A DNA stretch of 64,000 bases. Origin: JABAAW01 sp965216605 (GTDB lineage Bacteria > Pseudomonadota > Alphaproteobacteria > JABAAW01). A model generated the notes under the pieces. That model made no database searches, had not been told where the DNA came from, and worked only from the letters and a program-made list of their open reading frames with translations. The position numbers and the translations under genes are program-made. Each line of letters begins with the position of its first letter. Position 1 is the stretch's first letter. Below are positions 8,946-18,265 of this stretch, piece by piece. The stretch is taken from NCBI GenBank assembly GCA_965216605.1, contig CBDCGG010000002.1:1426001-1490000 (forward strand), in the 5' to 3' direction.

Positions 8946-10271
8946 TTACGACACGCGAACAGCAACACGGAACAGGCTGTTATTCAGATAGCCTTTGGGG
9001 TTCCAAGCGATCGCGTGCGGCTGGCTGTCGCCTGCCTGATCGGTCGCGCGCGCCCATACTTCGTAATAGCCGTTCTGGGGAAAGGTGATCTGCCCCGAGA
9101 AGTTTTGCCATGCGCCTTTGTTTGCGGGAGCCTGCAGTTTGGCTTTTTGCCAAGTTGCGCCGAAATCGTGGGAGAGATGCACAGCCTTGACCTTACGATC
9201 GCCTGACCAAGCGTGTCCTCGCACTTCGATTGCTTTGCCACTTTTTACGCCTGATTGCGGATGCGTAATCAGCGACTTGACGGGCATGCGTTCGATGATG
9301 TCGAAGTCTTTTGTCTCGACTTTTTCGCCTGCTGCGACGGGATGATTTGGCACGCGATAGGCTTTACCTGTCATCTTCGGTCCATCGTGCACTTGGTCTC
9401 GGATTTGGATCCTTTTGAGCCATTTCTGCGAGCAGGAGCCAGGCCATCCTGGCACGACGAGCCTCAGCGGTGCGCCGTTCAGAGGCGAGATCGCTGCTCC
9501 GTTTTGTTCGAAGACGATCATGACGCTATCGTCCATGGCTTTGTGGATAGGCACGCCGCGCGAGATAGCCAGCTTGCCTGCCTTACCGGAGAGGTGTGTG
9601 TCCGCGCCGTAGTGAGCGGTATAGACGGCTCCGTCTTGGATCTTCGCTTTCTTGAGCACATCTTTCAGGCGGACACCTGTCCATTCTGAACAGGCGACTG
9701 CGCCGTAGGTCCATTGGTTGCCTTTCGCGGGGGGGTCGAAGGCGGCTCTTCCGTTGCCGCCGCACTCGATCAACAGAGCTTTCGTGTAGACTTTGAAGTT
9801 GTTCTTCAGGTCTTCGATCGAGAGTTCCATGGGATTGTCGACCAAGCCGTCGATTTTGAGCGTCCAGGTGGCAGCGTTCGGGCTTACGGGCGGGATGCCG
9901 TTATTGCGCACGAAGTGGCGTGGGGTGGGAGTGATCGCATCATCAAGCAGATGCGGTGGCGTTTCCGCGTTGATCGGGCGATCGTTCAGCACGATCAGTC
10001 CGTCTTTGTCGGGCAGACCCATCATGTTTTCGGCGAGTGCTACGGGAATAAACCCGGAAGGCATGAAGCGATGATAGGGAATGGCGGCACCGACGAGCGC
10101 GCTCATGGCGGCTAGCCCTGCGCCGTGCAAGAAGCCTCGGCGGTCGCTATCGGCGACCCTTCCGAACATGCGCAAGTCGCCTTGCTCTGCTCCTTCGGCG
10201 TAGACATCCGAGAGGCTCGGACGCGCTTGGGGTGCGGGAGCTGTCTTTTTCGTTTTTTCGAGAGTAGCCAT
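8946..10271 (-). CDS. sulfite dehydrogenase/oxidase molybdopterin subunit, SorA-like
   Basis: It oxidises sulfite to sulfate in the periplasm using a molybdenum cofactor. The start chosen is the ATG at 10271 because a strong gaaggaga ribosome site lies just upstream; the longer open frame upstream is repeat sequence. Residues 41-65 hold a Tat signal (DRRGFLHGAGL, arginines 44-45). The oxidoreductase molybdopterin domain has the molybdenum-ligating cysteine in LIECGGNGRAAFDPP (Cys170) and LRLVVPGWPGSCSQKWLKRI. The C-terminal Mo-co dimerisation domain contains HAWSGDRKVKAVHLSHDFG. At 441 residues it fits SorA. Four 9-base direct repeats lie in its leader. Possible roles are detoxifying sulfite from sulfonate or cysteine breakdown, or gaining energy from it. 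Confidence 0.88.
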   Translation of the reverse strand: MATLEKTKKTAPAPQARPSLSDVYAEGAEQGDLRMFGRVADSDRRGFLHGAGLAAMSALVGAAIPYHRFMPSGFIPVALAENMMGLPDKDGLIVLNDRPINAETPPHLLDDAITPTPRHFVRNNGIPPVSPNAATWTLKIDGLVDNPMELSIEDLKNNFKVYTKALLIECGGNGRAAFDPPAKGNQWTYGAVACSEWTGVRLKDVLKKAKIQDGAVYTAHYGADTHLSGKAGKLAISRGVPIHKAMDDSVMIVFEQNGAAISPLNGAPLRLVVPGWPGSCSQKWLKRIQIRDQVHDGPKMTGKAYRVPNHPVAAGEKVETKDFDIIERMPVKSLITHPQSGVKSGKAIEVRGHAWSGDRKVKAVHLSHDFGATWQKAKLQAPANKGAWQNFSGQITFPQNGYYEVWARATDQAGDSQPHAIAWNPKGYLNNSLFRVAVRVS

Positions 10272-10286
10272 TGTTAAGTCTCCTTC

Positions 10287-10331
10287 GTGATAGGGCGTGC
10301 GTGATAGGGGGGTGATAGGGGAGTGATAGGG
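10287..10331 (-). repeat. four direct repeats of CCCTATCAC in the sorA-like leader
   Basis: The plus-strand motif gtgataggg starts at 10287, 10301, 10312 and 10323, giving spacings of 14, 11 and 11 bases. The array lies 15-60 bases upstream of the sulfite dehydrogenase ATG. It could be an operator array or another product of the short tandem duplications seen throughout the window. Confidence 0.8.
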
Positions 10332-10419
10332 TTTTTCACTCGGCTGGGTAGACTTTGCCATTGTTTGCGCGCGGGAGTCAAGCTTTCGAGTTAATTTTAG
10401 GAAGTTTAATTGAAACATT

Positions 10420-10640
10420 TGTCTGCCTCTGCTTGCTTGCGCTTCCTTGCGGGCGCGCTTCGCAGAGACAGACACGGGTTTTTTGTATTGACGGGCGCAA
10501 AACATCGCGGGCGTAGCACGCGGGGGGAATTTATCCCCGCGCGCGCGCAAGCGCACTTTTCTACGCGCGTAGCGCGTAGCCTCTTGTCCTAAAGCGCGAG
10601 GCTTTGCCTCGCGCAAGCTGACTAGCAACATGGCAAGCAG
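10420..10640 (+). repeat. hairpin-mosaic dispersed repeat, copy A
   Basis: This fills most of the 413-base gap between sorA-like and sucD. In order it carries the block gtattgacgg...caaaacat, a stem-loop, ggggggaatttatcccc, CTACGCGC-gta-GCGCGTAG, the block cctcttgtcctaaa, GCGCGAGGC-ttt-GCCTCGCGC and gcaagctgact. The same ordered blocks occur in copies B, H and I. No gene is visible in it. Confidence 0.85.
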
Positions 10641-10684
10641 TCCCTATGGCGAAAGGTTTAAGTGCGACCTCCTGCAACCAATTC

Positions 10685-11614
10685 TCAAGCGAGCAGGGTT
10701 TTTATCGTCTCCCCTAGCAAAGCAGGGTTGTCCAATACCTCGATGCCCGCGCGTCGCATAGCTTCAACCTTCTCCTTCGCTCCACCCTTGCCCCCCGAAA
10801 CAATCGCACCCGCATGCCCCATGCGCTTGCCCTCAGGTGCCGCCGCCCCCGCAATAAATCCCGCCATAGGTTTACTCTTGGGTTTATTCTTGGGTTTACT
10901 TTTGGGTTTATTCTTATTCGCAGTGTCTTTTTTCTGTCGTTCGAGCAGATATTCGCAAGCCTCCTCCTCGGCACTTCCTCCGATTTCTCCTATCATGAGG
11001 ATGCCCTCGGTCTCGTCGTCGTCCAGAAAGAGTTTCAGGCAATCGAGGAAGTTCGTGCCGTTGAGCGGATCTCCGCCGATACCGATACAGGTGGATTGTC
11101 CCAAGCCGACCTTCGTCGTTTGATCGACCGCCTCGTAAGTGAGCGTCCCCGAACGCGAGACGATGCCGATGTTGCCCTTTTTGTGGATGTGTCCAGGCAT
11201 GATGCCGATTTTGCACGCCTCAGGCGTGATGATGCCAGGGCAGTTCGGACCGATGAGCCGCACCGCGGGGTTCAACGCGAGTGCCGTCTTCACCGCCGTC
11301 ATGTCCAGCACGGGAATGCCCTCGGTGATGCAGACGATAAGCGCAACGCCTGCGTCGATCGCCTCCAAAATGGCATCGGCGGCAAAGGGCGGAGGAACAA
11401 AGATGACGCTTGCATTCGCTCCTGTTTCGCGTTTGGCTACCTCCACCGTGTCGAAGACGGGTAGCCCCAAGTGTTTCTGTCCGCCCTTGCCAGGCGTGAT
11501 GCCGCCGACCATCTTCGTGCCGTACGCGATCGCTTGCTCGGAGTGGAAAGTTCCCTGCGCACCCGTAAAGCCTTGGCAGAGAACGCGCGTGTTGTGATCG
11601 ACGAGAACAGACAT
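10685..11614 (-). CDS. sucD: succinyl-CoA synthetase alpha subunit
   Basis: This TCA-cycle enzyme interconverts succinyl-CoA and succinate with substrate-level phosphorylation, as a complex with SucC. The CoA-binding domain (LCQGFTGAQGTFHSEQAI near residue 13; GPNCPGIITPEACKIGIMPG near 125) and the ligase domain with the phosphorylated-histidine segment near the C-terminus (PEGKRMGHAGAIVSGGKG) are intact. The usually compact helix before that segment carries an extra lysine/proline-rich stretch (NKNKPKSKPKNKPKSKPM), encoded by four 12-bp repeats. The ATG lies 22 bases after the sucC stop, and no Shine-Dalgarno is visible in that gap. sucA/sucB, often next in alphaproteobacteria, are absent. 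Confidence 0.95.
   Translation of the reverse strand: MSVLVDHNTRVLCQGFTGAQGTFHSEQAIAYGTKMVGGITPGKGGQKHLGLPVFDTVEVAKRETGANASVIFVPPPFAADAILEAIDAGVALIVCITEGIPVLDMTAVKTALALNPAVRLIGPNCPGIITPEACKIGIMPGHIHKKGNIGIVSRSGTLTYEAVDQTTKVGLGQSTCIGIGGDPLNGTNFLDCLKLFLDDDETEGILMIGEIGGSAEEEACEYLLERQKKDTANKNKPKSKPKNKPKSKPMAGFIAGAAAPEGKRMGHAGAIVSGGKGGAKEKVEAMRRAGIEVLDNPALLGETIKTLLA
10869..10916 (-). repeat. four 12-bp tandem repeats inside sucD
   Basis: Plus-strand units ggtttactcttg, ggtttattcttg, ggtttacttttg and ggtttattctta encode an in-frame NK/PK/SK-rich insertion in SucD. Confidence 0.92.
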
Positions 11615-11636
11615 AAAAGAGGAGGGGTGAGTGGTA

Positions 11637-12827
<1,191 letters not shown>

Positions 12828-13805
12828 TCAGAGTTTGCCCTGTTTTTGTAGCGTGGCGAGCACCTCGTTGAGCGCGCTGACGGCATCGATCGATTGTTGG
12901 AAGAGCGTTCTTTCTTGCTCGGCGAGTTCGATCTCGACGATCTTTTCGATGCCTCCCGCGCCGATGAGCGCAGGCACGCCGACATAGAGTCCATCGACAC
13001 CGTAGCTGCCTTTGCAATATGCAGCGCAAGGGAAGATGCGTTTCTCGTCGCGCAGATAGGCTTGCGCCATAGCGATTGCCGAGGCAGCGGGTGCGAAGTA
13101 GGCGGAGGTTCCCATAAGCCCCACGACCTCTGCGCCGCCGCTTCGGGTTCGCTCGACGATGGCATCGATTTTTGCTTGGGTTGTCCATCCCATGCGGACG
13201 ATCTCAGGCAGGGGAATGCCTGCAACGCTGGAGTATCGTGCGAGCGGTACCATAGAGTCGCCGTGTCCGCCGAGGACGAAGGCGGAGACATCTTGCTCGG
13301 AGACGCCCAGTTCTAGCGCGAGAAAATGTCGGAAGCGTGCCGAATCTAGCACGCCTGCCATGCCGACGACCTTTTCGGGCGGCATTTGCGCTTCGCGTTG
13401 CAAGTGTCCGACCATGACATCGAGCGGGTTGGTGATGCAGACGACGAAAGCTTCGGGGGCTTGAACTTTGATATGTTTGGCGATCGAGGAGACGATCTTC
13501 GCGTTGCTTTCTACCAGATCGTCGCGGCTCATGCCGGGTTTGCGCGGCAGTCCTGCTGTGACGATGATGACTTGCGAGTCTTTCAGTAGGGCGGGATCGT
13601 CGCCTCCTTGCAGCGTTGCGTGAAAGCCCTCGACGGCGGCGCTACTGGCGATATCGAGCGCTTTTCCTTGCGCTGTTCCGGGGTTGATGTCGAAGATGGC
13701 GACATCGCCCAGATTCTTTTCGCAGGCAAGTTGAGCGAGGAGACCGCCGATGTTTCCTCCGCCGACGAGACCGATTTTCGATCGGGAACTTTTGTGACTA
13801 GGCAT
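12828..13805 (-). CDS. mdh: malate dehydrogenase (lactate dehydrogenase-like type)
   Basis: It oxidises malate to oxaloacetate with NAD. At 325 residues it starts with the Rossmann motif (KIGLVGGGNIGGLLAQLA). It has VIIVTAGLPRKPGMSRDDL for the mobile loop with active-site arginines, CITNPLDVMV, and the catalytic histidine in GGHGDSMVPL (about residue 180). This is the LDH-like MDH type usual in alphaproteobacteria. It is first in an operon with sucC and sucD. No clear Shine-Dalgarno precedes the ATG. Confidence 0.95.
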   Translation of the reverse strand: MPSHKSSRSKIGLVGGGNIGGLLAQLACEKNLGDVAIFDINPGTAQGKALDIASSAAVEGFHATLQGGDDPALLKDSQVIIVTAGLPRKPGMSRDDLVESNAKIVSSIAKHIKVQAPEAFVVCITNPLDVMVGHLQREAQMPPEKVVGMAGVLDSARFRHFLALELGVSEQDVSAFVLGGHGDSMVPLARYSSVAGIPLPEIVRMGWTTQAKIDAIVERTRSGGAEVVGLMGTSAYFAPAASAIAMAQAYLRDEKRIFPCAAYCKGSYGVDGLYVGVPALIGAGGIEKIVEIELAEQERTLFQQSIDAVSALNEVLATLQKQGKL

Positions 13806-13912
13806 AAGGCTACTATTGTTTTTTGGGAAGTTTAGGGGCTTGTTTCCAGTTTGGCACTAGGCTTGCTTATTATTGTGTAGCGCGGTGCGGTATTTTTTGC
13901 AAGGAATTTTTG

Positions 13913-14512
13913 ATGAAGATTGTTGTACGCGAGGGGAGGATTGGCGATGCGTTGGATTTGTGTCGATTGCGTCGTCGTGTTTGGCTTTCTTGCTATGTGT
14001 GTGCGGAGCGGGGATTGACGGAGGAGCGTATTCTTGCCGAGTATCGATTTACGGATGCGGAGAGTGTTTTTTCGATGCGGACGATGTTGGCGGGCGGCGC
14101 GGGGGGAGAGGTTGGGGTTTTTGTTGCCGAGGCGAGGCTTAAAGGGGGGAGCAAGGGTGGTCGCAAGGTGATGGGGTTTGTTGCGGGGGAGCGGCAAGAG
14201 AATAGTTTGGAGAATCGTTTGGAGAATAGTTTGGGAAATCGATTGGAGCATCGATTGACGATGTTGTATGTAGATTCTGTGTGTCAAGGGAGGGGAATCG
14301 GGGGGATGTTGTGGGAGCGGATGCGGGGCTTTTTGGATGGAGGGAGCGATGGGGGGGACATTGTTTTGACGGTGGTAGATTTTAACGAGGGGGCTCAGGC
14401 GTTTTATAGGAGGCGGGGGTTTGTTTTTGACGAGGGGGTTGGGGTGCAGGAGGGATGTGAATCGCTGTTTGGGTCGAGGGGCATGCGCTTGAGGGCGGTT
14501 GATTCGCAGTAA
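13913..14512 (+). CDS. GNAT-family N-acetyltransferase
   Basis: The ATG at 13913 is chosen because an aagga ribosome site lies 8 bases upstream and because the protein then begins as GNAT proteins do (MKIVVREGRIGDALDLCRLR). The acetyl-CoA motif is MLYVDSVCQGRGIGGMLWER (about residues 115-134), followed by the usual LTVVDFNEGAQAFYRRRGF motif B. The substrate is unknown. Five degenerate 12-bp repeats (14198-14257) insert an ENSLENRLENSLGNRLEHRL stretch just before motif A. The coding strand is extremely G-rich toward the 3' end, next to hairpin element B. Confidence 0.8.
   Translation: MKIVVREGRIGDALDLCRLRRRVWLSCYVCAERGLTEERILAEYRFTDAESVFSMRTMLAGGAGGEVGVFVAEARLKGGSKGGRKVMGFVAGERQENSLENRLENSLGNRLEHRLTMLYVDSVCQGRGIGGMLWERMRGFLDGGSDGGDIVLTVVDFNEGAQAFYRRRGFVFDEGVGVQEGCESLFGSRGMRLRAVDSQ
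14198..14257 (+). repeat. five degenerate 12-bp tandem repeats in the GNAT gene
   Basis: Units resemble gagaatagtttg / gagaatcgtttg. They keep frame and encode alternating ENSL/ENRL tetrapeptides. Confidence 0.92.
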
Positions 14513-14526
14513 TAAAAGAGGGGTGC

Positions 14527-14763
14527 TGGCAGTTTTTACGGATACAAAAACGAACGCGCGCTTGCGCGCGTGGGGGTGTGGGGGGACGCAGTCCCCCCGC
14601 AAAAGACCCCGCGTCAGCGGGGCGCGTAAGCGCCTTCTACGCATTTCGCGCGTAGCGCGAGATGCGTAGCCTCTTATTCCAAGCGTGAGGCTATCGCCTC
14701 AAGACTTTAGCGTGAGGCTATCGCCTCAAGACTTTAGCGCGAGGTTATCGCCTCAAGACTTTT
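14527..14763 (+). repeat. hairpin-mosaic dispersed repeat, copy B, with 27-bp tandem repeats
   Basis: The order of stems is ACGCGCGC-tt-GCGCGCGT, GGGGGGAC-gca-GTCCCCCC, CCCCGC-gtca-GCGGGG (14607-14622), GGCGC-gtaa-GCGCC (14621-14634), then a long CTACGCAT...ATGCGTAG stem. The block cctcttattcc follows, then three 27-bp copies (14681-14763) each containing gaggctatcgcctc or a variant. It separates the converging GNAT and rnd genes. Confidence 0.88.
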
Positions 14764-14890
14764 ATTTCAGCCCCAGCAACAGCCCCATTAACAGAACTAG
14801 TCCGCCATTCATAGAAAATCCTACGATCATCATTTGCCGCATCCCCTTCATCTGCTCCTGCATAGCCCGATTCTCATACAAAAAGCGCAC
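14762..14890 (-). CDS. possible short membrane peptide, fragment related to the 91-residue coiled-coil/TM protein
   Basis: Forty-two codons run from GTG 14890 (an internal ATG is at 14863) to TAA. The C-terminal part reads MKGMRQMMIVGFSMNGG then LVLLMGLLLGLK. It closely resembles the tail of the protein at 23328-23603 (IEGLRLLMISGLTIMGLGF). It is in frame with the upstream rnd stop codon. The N-terminal coiled-coil part of the family is missing. I read it as a decayed or truncated paralogue left next to repeat copy B; expression is unproven. Confidence 0.4.
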   Translation of the reverse strand: MRFLYENRAMQEQMKGMRQMMIVGFSMNGGLVLLMGLLLGLK

Positions 14891-14908
14891 CGCGCGAAGT
14901 GCGCAAGG

Positions 14909-16063
14909 CTACTTCTCGACCATGCGTATCTTTCCGTCCTCCGCATACAGCCCCAATTTTCCCCCCAACAAGGACTCCGCACGCCTGCCAAACACCCCAT
15001 GCCGCCATCCCTCCAAAAATATCGCTCCCCCCCCCCGAACGAACGATACCAACTCCGCCTGCCCGCCCAACAACTCAACGGCAATATCCTCCCCCTCGCC
15101 ACATGATCGCTGTAAAGCCCGCAAAACAGACATGAGCGAACGCTCCTCCTCGCGCGCTACAAGAGCCTCCTCCAATACAATATCCTCATCCTTTCGGCTG
15201 GAACGAACCTGCTCGAAAATATCCTCTAGCGTCCTGCGATTGTTAGCCACTCCCCCCAAAGCACGGCAGTTCCGAACCTCATCGATCGAAGAAGGACGCG
15301 ACTTCGCCAAAGCCACAAGCGCAACATCCGAACATATCCACTGCCTCGGTCTGTCCGAATGCTTCGCACGCTTCTCGCGCCACAAACACAGCCTCCGCAA
15401 AATTTTGCGCTGTTCTTGCCCCCGTATCTTCGTCGCAAGACGGACAAAGGCTTCCTCGCCACTCTGCTCGTAGCTCTCCGTGTCTAACGAGGCTGCCTGA
15501 ATCTCCTCCAGCCACGCCATTCTGCCGCGCTCCTCTAGCCGTCCCCTTAAAAGAGGATAGAGCCGCGACAAATAAACTACATCGCCCAAAGCATAGAGAA
15601 TCTGCTTCTCGCTAAGCGGACGCTTCTGCCAGTCCGCATACTGCCCCGCCTTGTCCACCTCTATCGAAAGACAAAGCCGCACCAAACGCTCGTAGCCACA
15701 TTGCCCTCCATAACCCAACAAGGCAGCTGCAACTTGAGTGTCGAAAATAAGGCTCGGCAAGGTGCCGAAATGTCGCCATAAAATCTCCCAATCCTGCTTG
15801 CCCGCGTGAAAAACTCTCACTCCGTCCCCCTCGTACAAAACAGAGCGAACCAATTCCTTGTCCGTCCGCTCGTCGAGCAAATCTACAACGCAAGCAAGCA
15901 GCCTCCCCTCCGCGTCGAGTGCCGCTATCTGCACAAGACACCAGACAGCCCAGTAGGTGCGCTCGCGCACAAACTCGGTGTCCACGCTGACAAAAGAAGA
16001 GCCCTTTGTCCGCCGCGCAAACTCCGCCAGCTCTACCCTTTCGTAGTCGTCAACAAGCGTCAT
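14909..16063 (-). CDS. rnd: ribonuclease D
   Basis: This is a 3'-5' exoribonuclease in tRNA maturation. At 384 residues the DEDD exonuclease domain opens with FVSVDTEFVRERTYW (catalytic Asp/Glu near 28-30), then VFHAGKQDWEILW and the YALGDVVYLSRLYPLL segment with the last catalytic aspartate. An HRDC domain follows (about 205-290). It overlaps the end of ubiG by 4 bases (ATGA). The ubiG-rnd order on one strand indicates a two-gene operon. The C-terminal end faces repeat B. Confidence 0.9.
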   Translation of the reverse strand: MTLVDDYERVELAEFARRTKGSSFVSVDTEFVRERTYWAVWCLVQIAALDAEGRLLACVVDLLDERTDKELVRSVLYEGDGVRVFHAGKQDWEILWRHFGTLPSLIFDTQVAAALLGYGGQCGYERLVRLCLSIEVDKAGQYADWQKRPLSEKQILYALGDVVYLSRLYPLLRGRLEERGRMAWLEEIQAASLDTESYEQSGEEAFVRLATKIRGQEQRKILRRLCLWREKRAKHSDRPRQWICSDVALVALAKSRPSSIDEVRNCRALGGVANNRRTLEDIFEQVRSSRKDEDIVLEEALVAREEERSLMSVLRALQRSCGEGEDIAVELLGGQAELVSFVRGGGAIFLEGWRHGVFGRRAESLLGGKLGLYAEDGKIRMVEK

Positions 16064-16923
16064 GGACTCCCCGCGTCACGGACTTTCTTGCGAAGGGTTG
16101 CGATGTAGTTGAAGGAAAGGCTTGCGGGTTGCAGCACGAAATCTCCATTCGCAAGGCGATAGCGCATGCCGCACAAGTCTGCGACCTCTAAGCCGCAATG
16201 CTCGCTCCATCGTTCCAACTCTGCGGGAGCGACGAACTTTTCCCACGCATGCGTGCCGCGCGGAACAAGATCGAGAAGATGCTCGGCAACAAGGATACCC
16301 TTGACCCACGATTCCGCCGTGCGGTTGAGCGTAGACAAAACGATAATACCCCCAGCCTTTAAAAGACGGGAAGCACGCTCCAAGAAACGCTGCGGATCGC
16401 CAACATGCTCGATGACCTCCATCGCGCAGAGCAGGTCGAAGGTTTGTCCTCCCTTCATATCCTCCAACGCTAAGTTGCGGTAATCGATAGAAAGCCCGCC
16501 CTCCTCGGCGTGCTTGCGAGCAACAAGCAGAGACTCCTCACTGCTGTCGATGGCGGTCACTTTCGCGCCCAACCTCGCTAACGGCTCGCTCATAAGCCCG
16601 CCTCCGCAGCCTATATCCAAGACTTGCAACGCTCCGCTTGCGTCTCCTGCTGCCCCTCCTAGCAAGTTTCCTTTTTGGGGCGCGAGGTTGTGCTGGAAAA
16701 GCTGCTCGCGCAGGTAACGCATGCGGGTTGGCTGCATCTTGTGCAGCATCGAAAAAGCTCCCTCTGGCTGCCACCAGCTCGAAGCCCAAGTGCTGAATTT
16801 GCTGTTGAATTTGCTGTGAATTTGCTGTCGAATTCGTCCGCAGAAGAACCAGCATGTGAGGCGGAAGGCATGACCATATCTTGTAGCACAATCCAGCAAT
16901 CTTACGGGCAATCTTGCGAGCAA
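16060..16923 (-). CDS. ubiG: ubiquinone biosynthesis O-methyltransferase, N-terminus frameshifted in a tandem repeat
   Basis: This SAM-dependent methyltransferase performs the O-methylation steps of ubiquinone synthesis. The core is intact: STWASSWWQPEGAFSMLHKM, then LDIGCGGGLMSEPLARLGA (SAM motif I) and LLCAMEVIEHVGDP. The conserved part begins near 16795. Upstream in the same frame there is only a TTG at 16923 and no ATG. The neighbouring frame has ATG codons at 16877 and 16871 and reads MPSASHAGSSADEFDSKF, which would join STWASSWW directly if the middle unit of the 12-bp repeat at 16795-16829 were 12 rather than 11 bases. Either the gene is off in this copy, or translation starts at a poor codon. 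The downstream overlap with rnd is normal. Confidence 0.85.
   Translation of the reverse strand: MLARLPVRLLDCATRYGHAFRLTCWFFCGRIRQQIHSKFNSKFSTWASSWWQPEGAFSMLHKMQPTRMRYLREQLFQHNLAPQKGNLLGGAAGDASGALQVLDIGCGGGLMSEPLARLGAKVTAIDSSEESLLVARKHAEEGGLSIDYRNLALEDMKGGQTFDLLCAMEVIEHVGDPQRFLERASRLLKAGGIIVLSTLNRTAESWVKGILVAEHLLDLVPRGTHAWEKFVAPAELERWSEHCGLEVADLCGMRYRLANGDFVLQPASLSFNYIATLRKKVRDAGSP
16795..16829 (-). repeat. tandem repeat 12+11+12 bp breaking the ubiG frame
   Basis: Plus-strand units are gaatttgctgtt, gaatttgctgt and gaatttgctgtc. The middle one lacks a base, so the frame that has ATG codons upstream does not match the frame of the enzyme. Adding one base to that unit restores one continuous frame. 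Confidence 0.9.
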
Positions 16924-16931
16924 TCTTGCCG
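16896..16931. repeat. three 12-bp repeats between ubiG and lysC
   Basis: gcaatcttacgg, gcaatcttgcga and gcaatcttgccg are followed by a further gcgagcaatcttg at about 16943. They lie in the divergent ubiG/lysC control region. Confidence 0.85.
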
Positions 16932-16999
16932 CACGCGAATTTTGCGAGCAATCTTGTTTTGGGTTTTGTGTTCGCGCGAAATCCTGTAGATAGAGTGGT

Positions 17000-18265
17000 A
17001 TGTCGCGCCTTGTTCAAAAATTCGGAGGCAGCTCGCTAGCTGACCTCACTTGCATGCGTCGTGCAGCCCAGCTGGTAGCGCAACGCTGGCATCAGGGCGA
17101 CCAAGTGGTGGTGGTGGTCTCGGCGATGGGAGCGCGTACCGATCGTCTGCTCGCGCTCGCCTTGGAAGCCTCGAAATCGCACGCCTCCGCCAGCGCCGAG
17201 ACCGACGCGCTGCTGGCAACGGGCGAGCAGGAATCGGCAGCCTTGATGGCGCTCTGCTTGCAAAATATCGGACTGAAGGCGCGCTCGTTTGCCGGCTGGC
17301 AGATTCCCATCGAAACGAGCGGACCGCACGGTAATGCGCAGGTGAAACAGATCGCAACAACAACCCTGCTGGAAACGCTGCGACAAAAAGCCGTCGCCGT
17401 ATGCGCAGGATTTCAAGGTGCTATGGGCGGCGACGGGCGCGTTGCAACGCTGGGCAGAGGCGGCTCGGATACTTCTGCCGTGCTACTTGCTGCCGCGCTC
17501 GAAGCTGAGCTGTGCGAGATATTTACCGATGTCGAAGGGGTCTTTACAGCAGATCCAAAAATCGTTGCAACAGCGCAGAAAATTGATACTATAGACTACG
17601 AAGAGATGCTCGAAATGGCGGCGCTCGGTGCACGCGTGTTGGAAACACGCGCTGCTTCGGCAGCGATGCGCTATCGCGTGCCGCTGCTCGTTCGCTCAAC
17701 CTTCTCCGACGCACCAGGAACCTCTGTCTCTGCTACAGATAAAACGATGGAACAACGCTCTGTCACCGCGCTCGCTTATTCCGACAAGGACGCGAAGATC
17801 GCCCTCATCGGTCTCGATAACTCTCCGGGCATCGCTGCGAAGGTCTTCGCGCAGCTCGCGCTCAAAAACATCTTGGTCGACATGATCATACAAGGTACAA
17901 CACAAGACGAGAAGAAAGCCCACATTACCTTCACCGTCGAGAAAACAGACTTGGAACGCGCGTGCCAAGCCCTCGAAGATATTCGAGATGAGGCACCCTT
18001 CCAAGAGTTGCGGAGCGACGACAAGGTTATCAAAATTTCTCTGATCGGGGCGGGCATGAACTCTTACGCAGGCGTCGCCTCGCGCATGTTCCGCACGCTC
18101 GCGGACAAGGGGATCAACATACAAATCATTGCTACCTCGGAAATCAAGATTAGCGTGCTGATCGCCGCCGACTATCTCGAACTGGCAATGCGCAGTTTGC
18201 ACGCCGTCTTCGAGTTGGAAAAAAACGGCGACTCGCAACAGACTGCCTCGCAACAGACGGCTTGA
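17000..18265 (+). CDS. lysC: aspartate kinase
   Basis: It phosphorylates aspartate, the first step to lysine, threonine and methionine; dapA lies elsewhere in the window. At 421 residues it begins with the kinase motif VQKFGGSSLAD. It has ATLGRGGSDTSAVLLAAAL and FTDVEGVFTADPKIV in the catalytic domain, then two ACT domains (from about residues 265 and 345). The last residues are a 15-bp duplication product (SQQTASQQTA). A TAGATA box lies 7 bases before the ATG. It ends in a TGATG overlap with the rodZ-like gene. Confidence 0.95.
   Translation: MSRLVQKFGGSSLADLTCMRRAAQLVAQRWHQGDQVVVVVSAMGARTDRLLALALEASKSHASASAETDALLATGEQESAALMALCLQNIGLKARSFAGWQIPIETSGPHGNAQVKQIATTTLLETLRQKAVAVCAGFQGAMGGDGRVATLGRGGSDTSAVLLAAALEAELCEIFTDVEGVFTADPKIVATAQKIDTIDYEEMLEMAALGARVLETRAASAAMRYRVPLLVRSTFSDAPGTSVSATDKTMEQRSVTALAYSDKDAKIALIGLDNSPGIAAKVFAQLALKNILVDMIIQGTTQDEKKAHITFTVEKTDLERACQALEDIRDEAPFQELRSDDKVIKISLIGAGMNSYAGVASRMFRTLADKGINIQIIATSEIKISVLIAADYLELAMRSLHAVFELEKNGDSQQTASQQTA
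18233..18262 (+). repeat. 15-bp tandem duplication at the lysC 3' end
   Basis: Two near-identical copies of tcgcaacagactgcc encode SQQTA twice just before the stop codon. Confidence 0.88.

Noticed and set aside
10272..10631. 120-codon N-terminal extension of the sulfite dehydrogenase frame
   Set aside because: It is repeat and leader sequence; a strong ribosome site and Tat signal support the start at 10271.
14681..14763. CRISPR-like array
   Set aside because: The three 27-bp copies are directly adjacent with no spacers and there are no cas genes.
14685..15473. 262-codon plus-strand frame starting with three RLSPQDF repeats
   Set aside because: The repeats are a translation of the 27-bp non-coding tandem repeat, and the remainder is antisense to rnd, whose minus-strand frame has clear RNase D motifs.
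16538..17017. 159-codon minus-strand frame overlapping ubiG and lysC starts
   Set aside because: It runs out of frame through the ubiG core and shows no conserved motif; only its neighbouring-frame ATGs matter, and those are discussed under ubiG.
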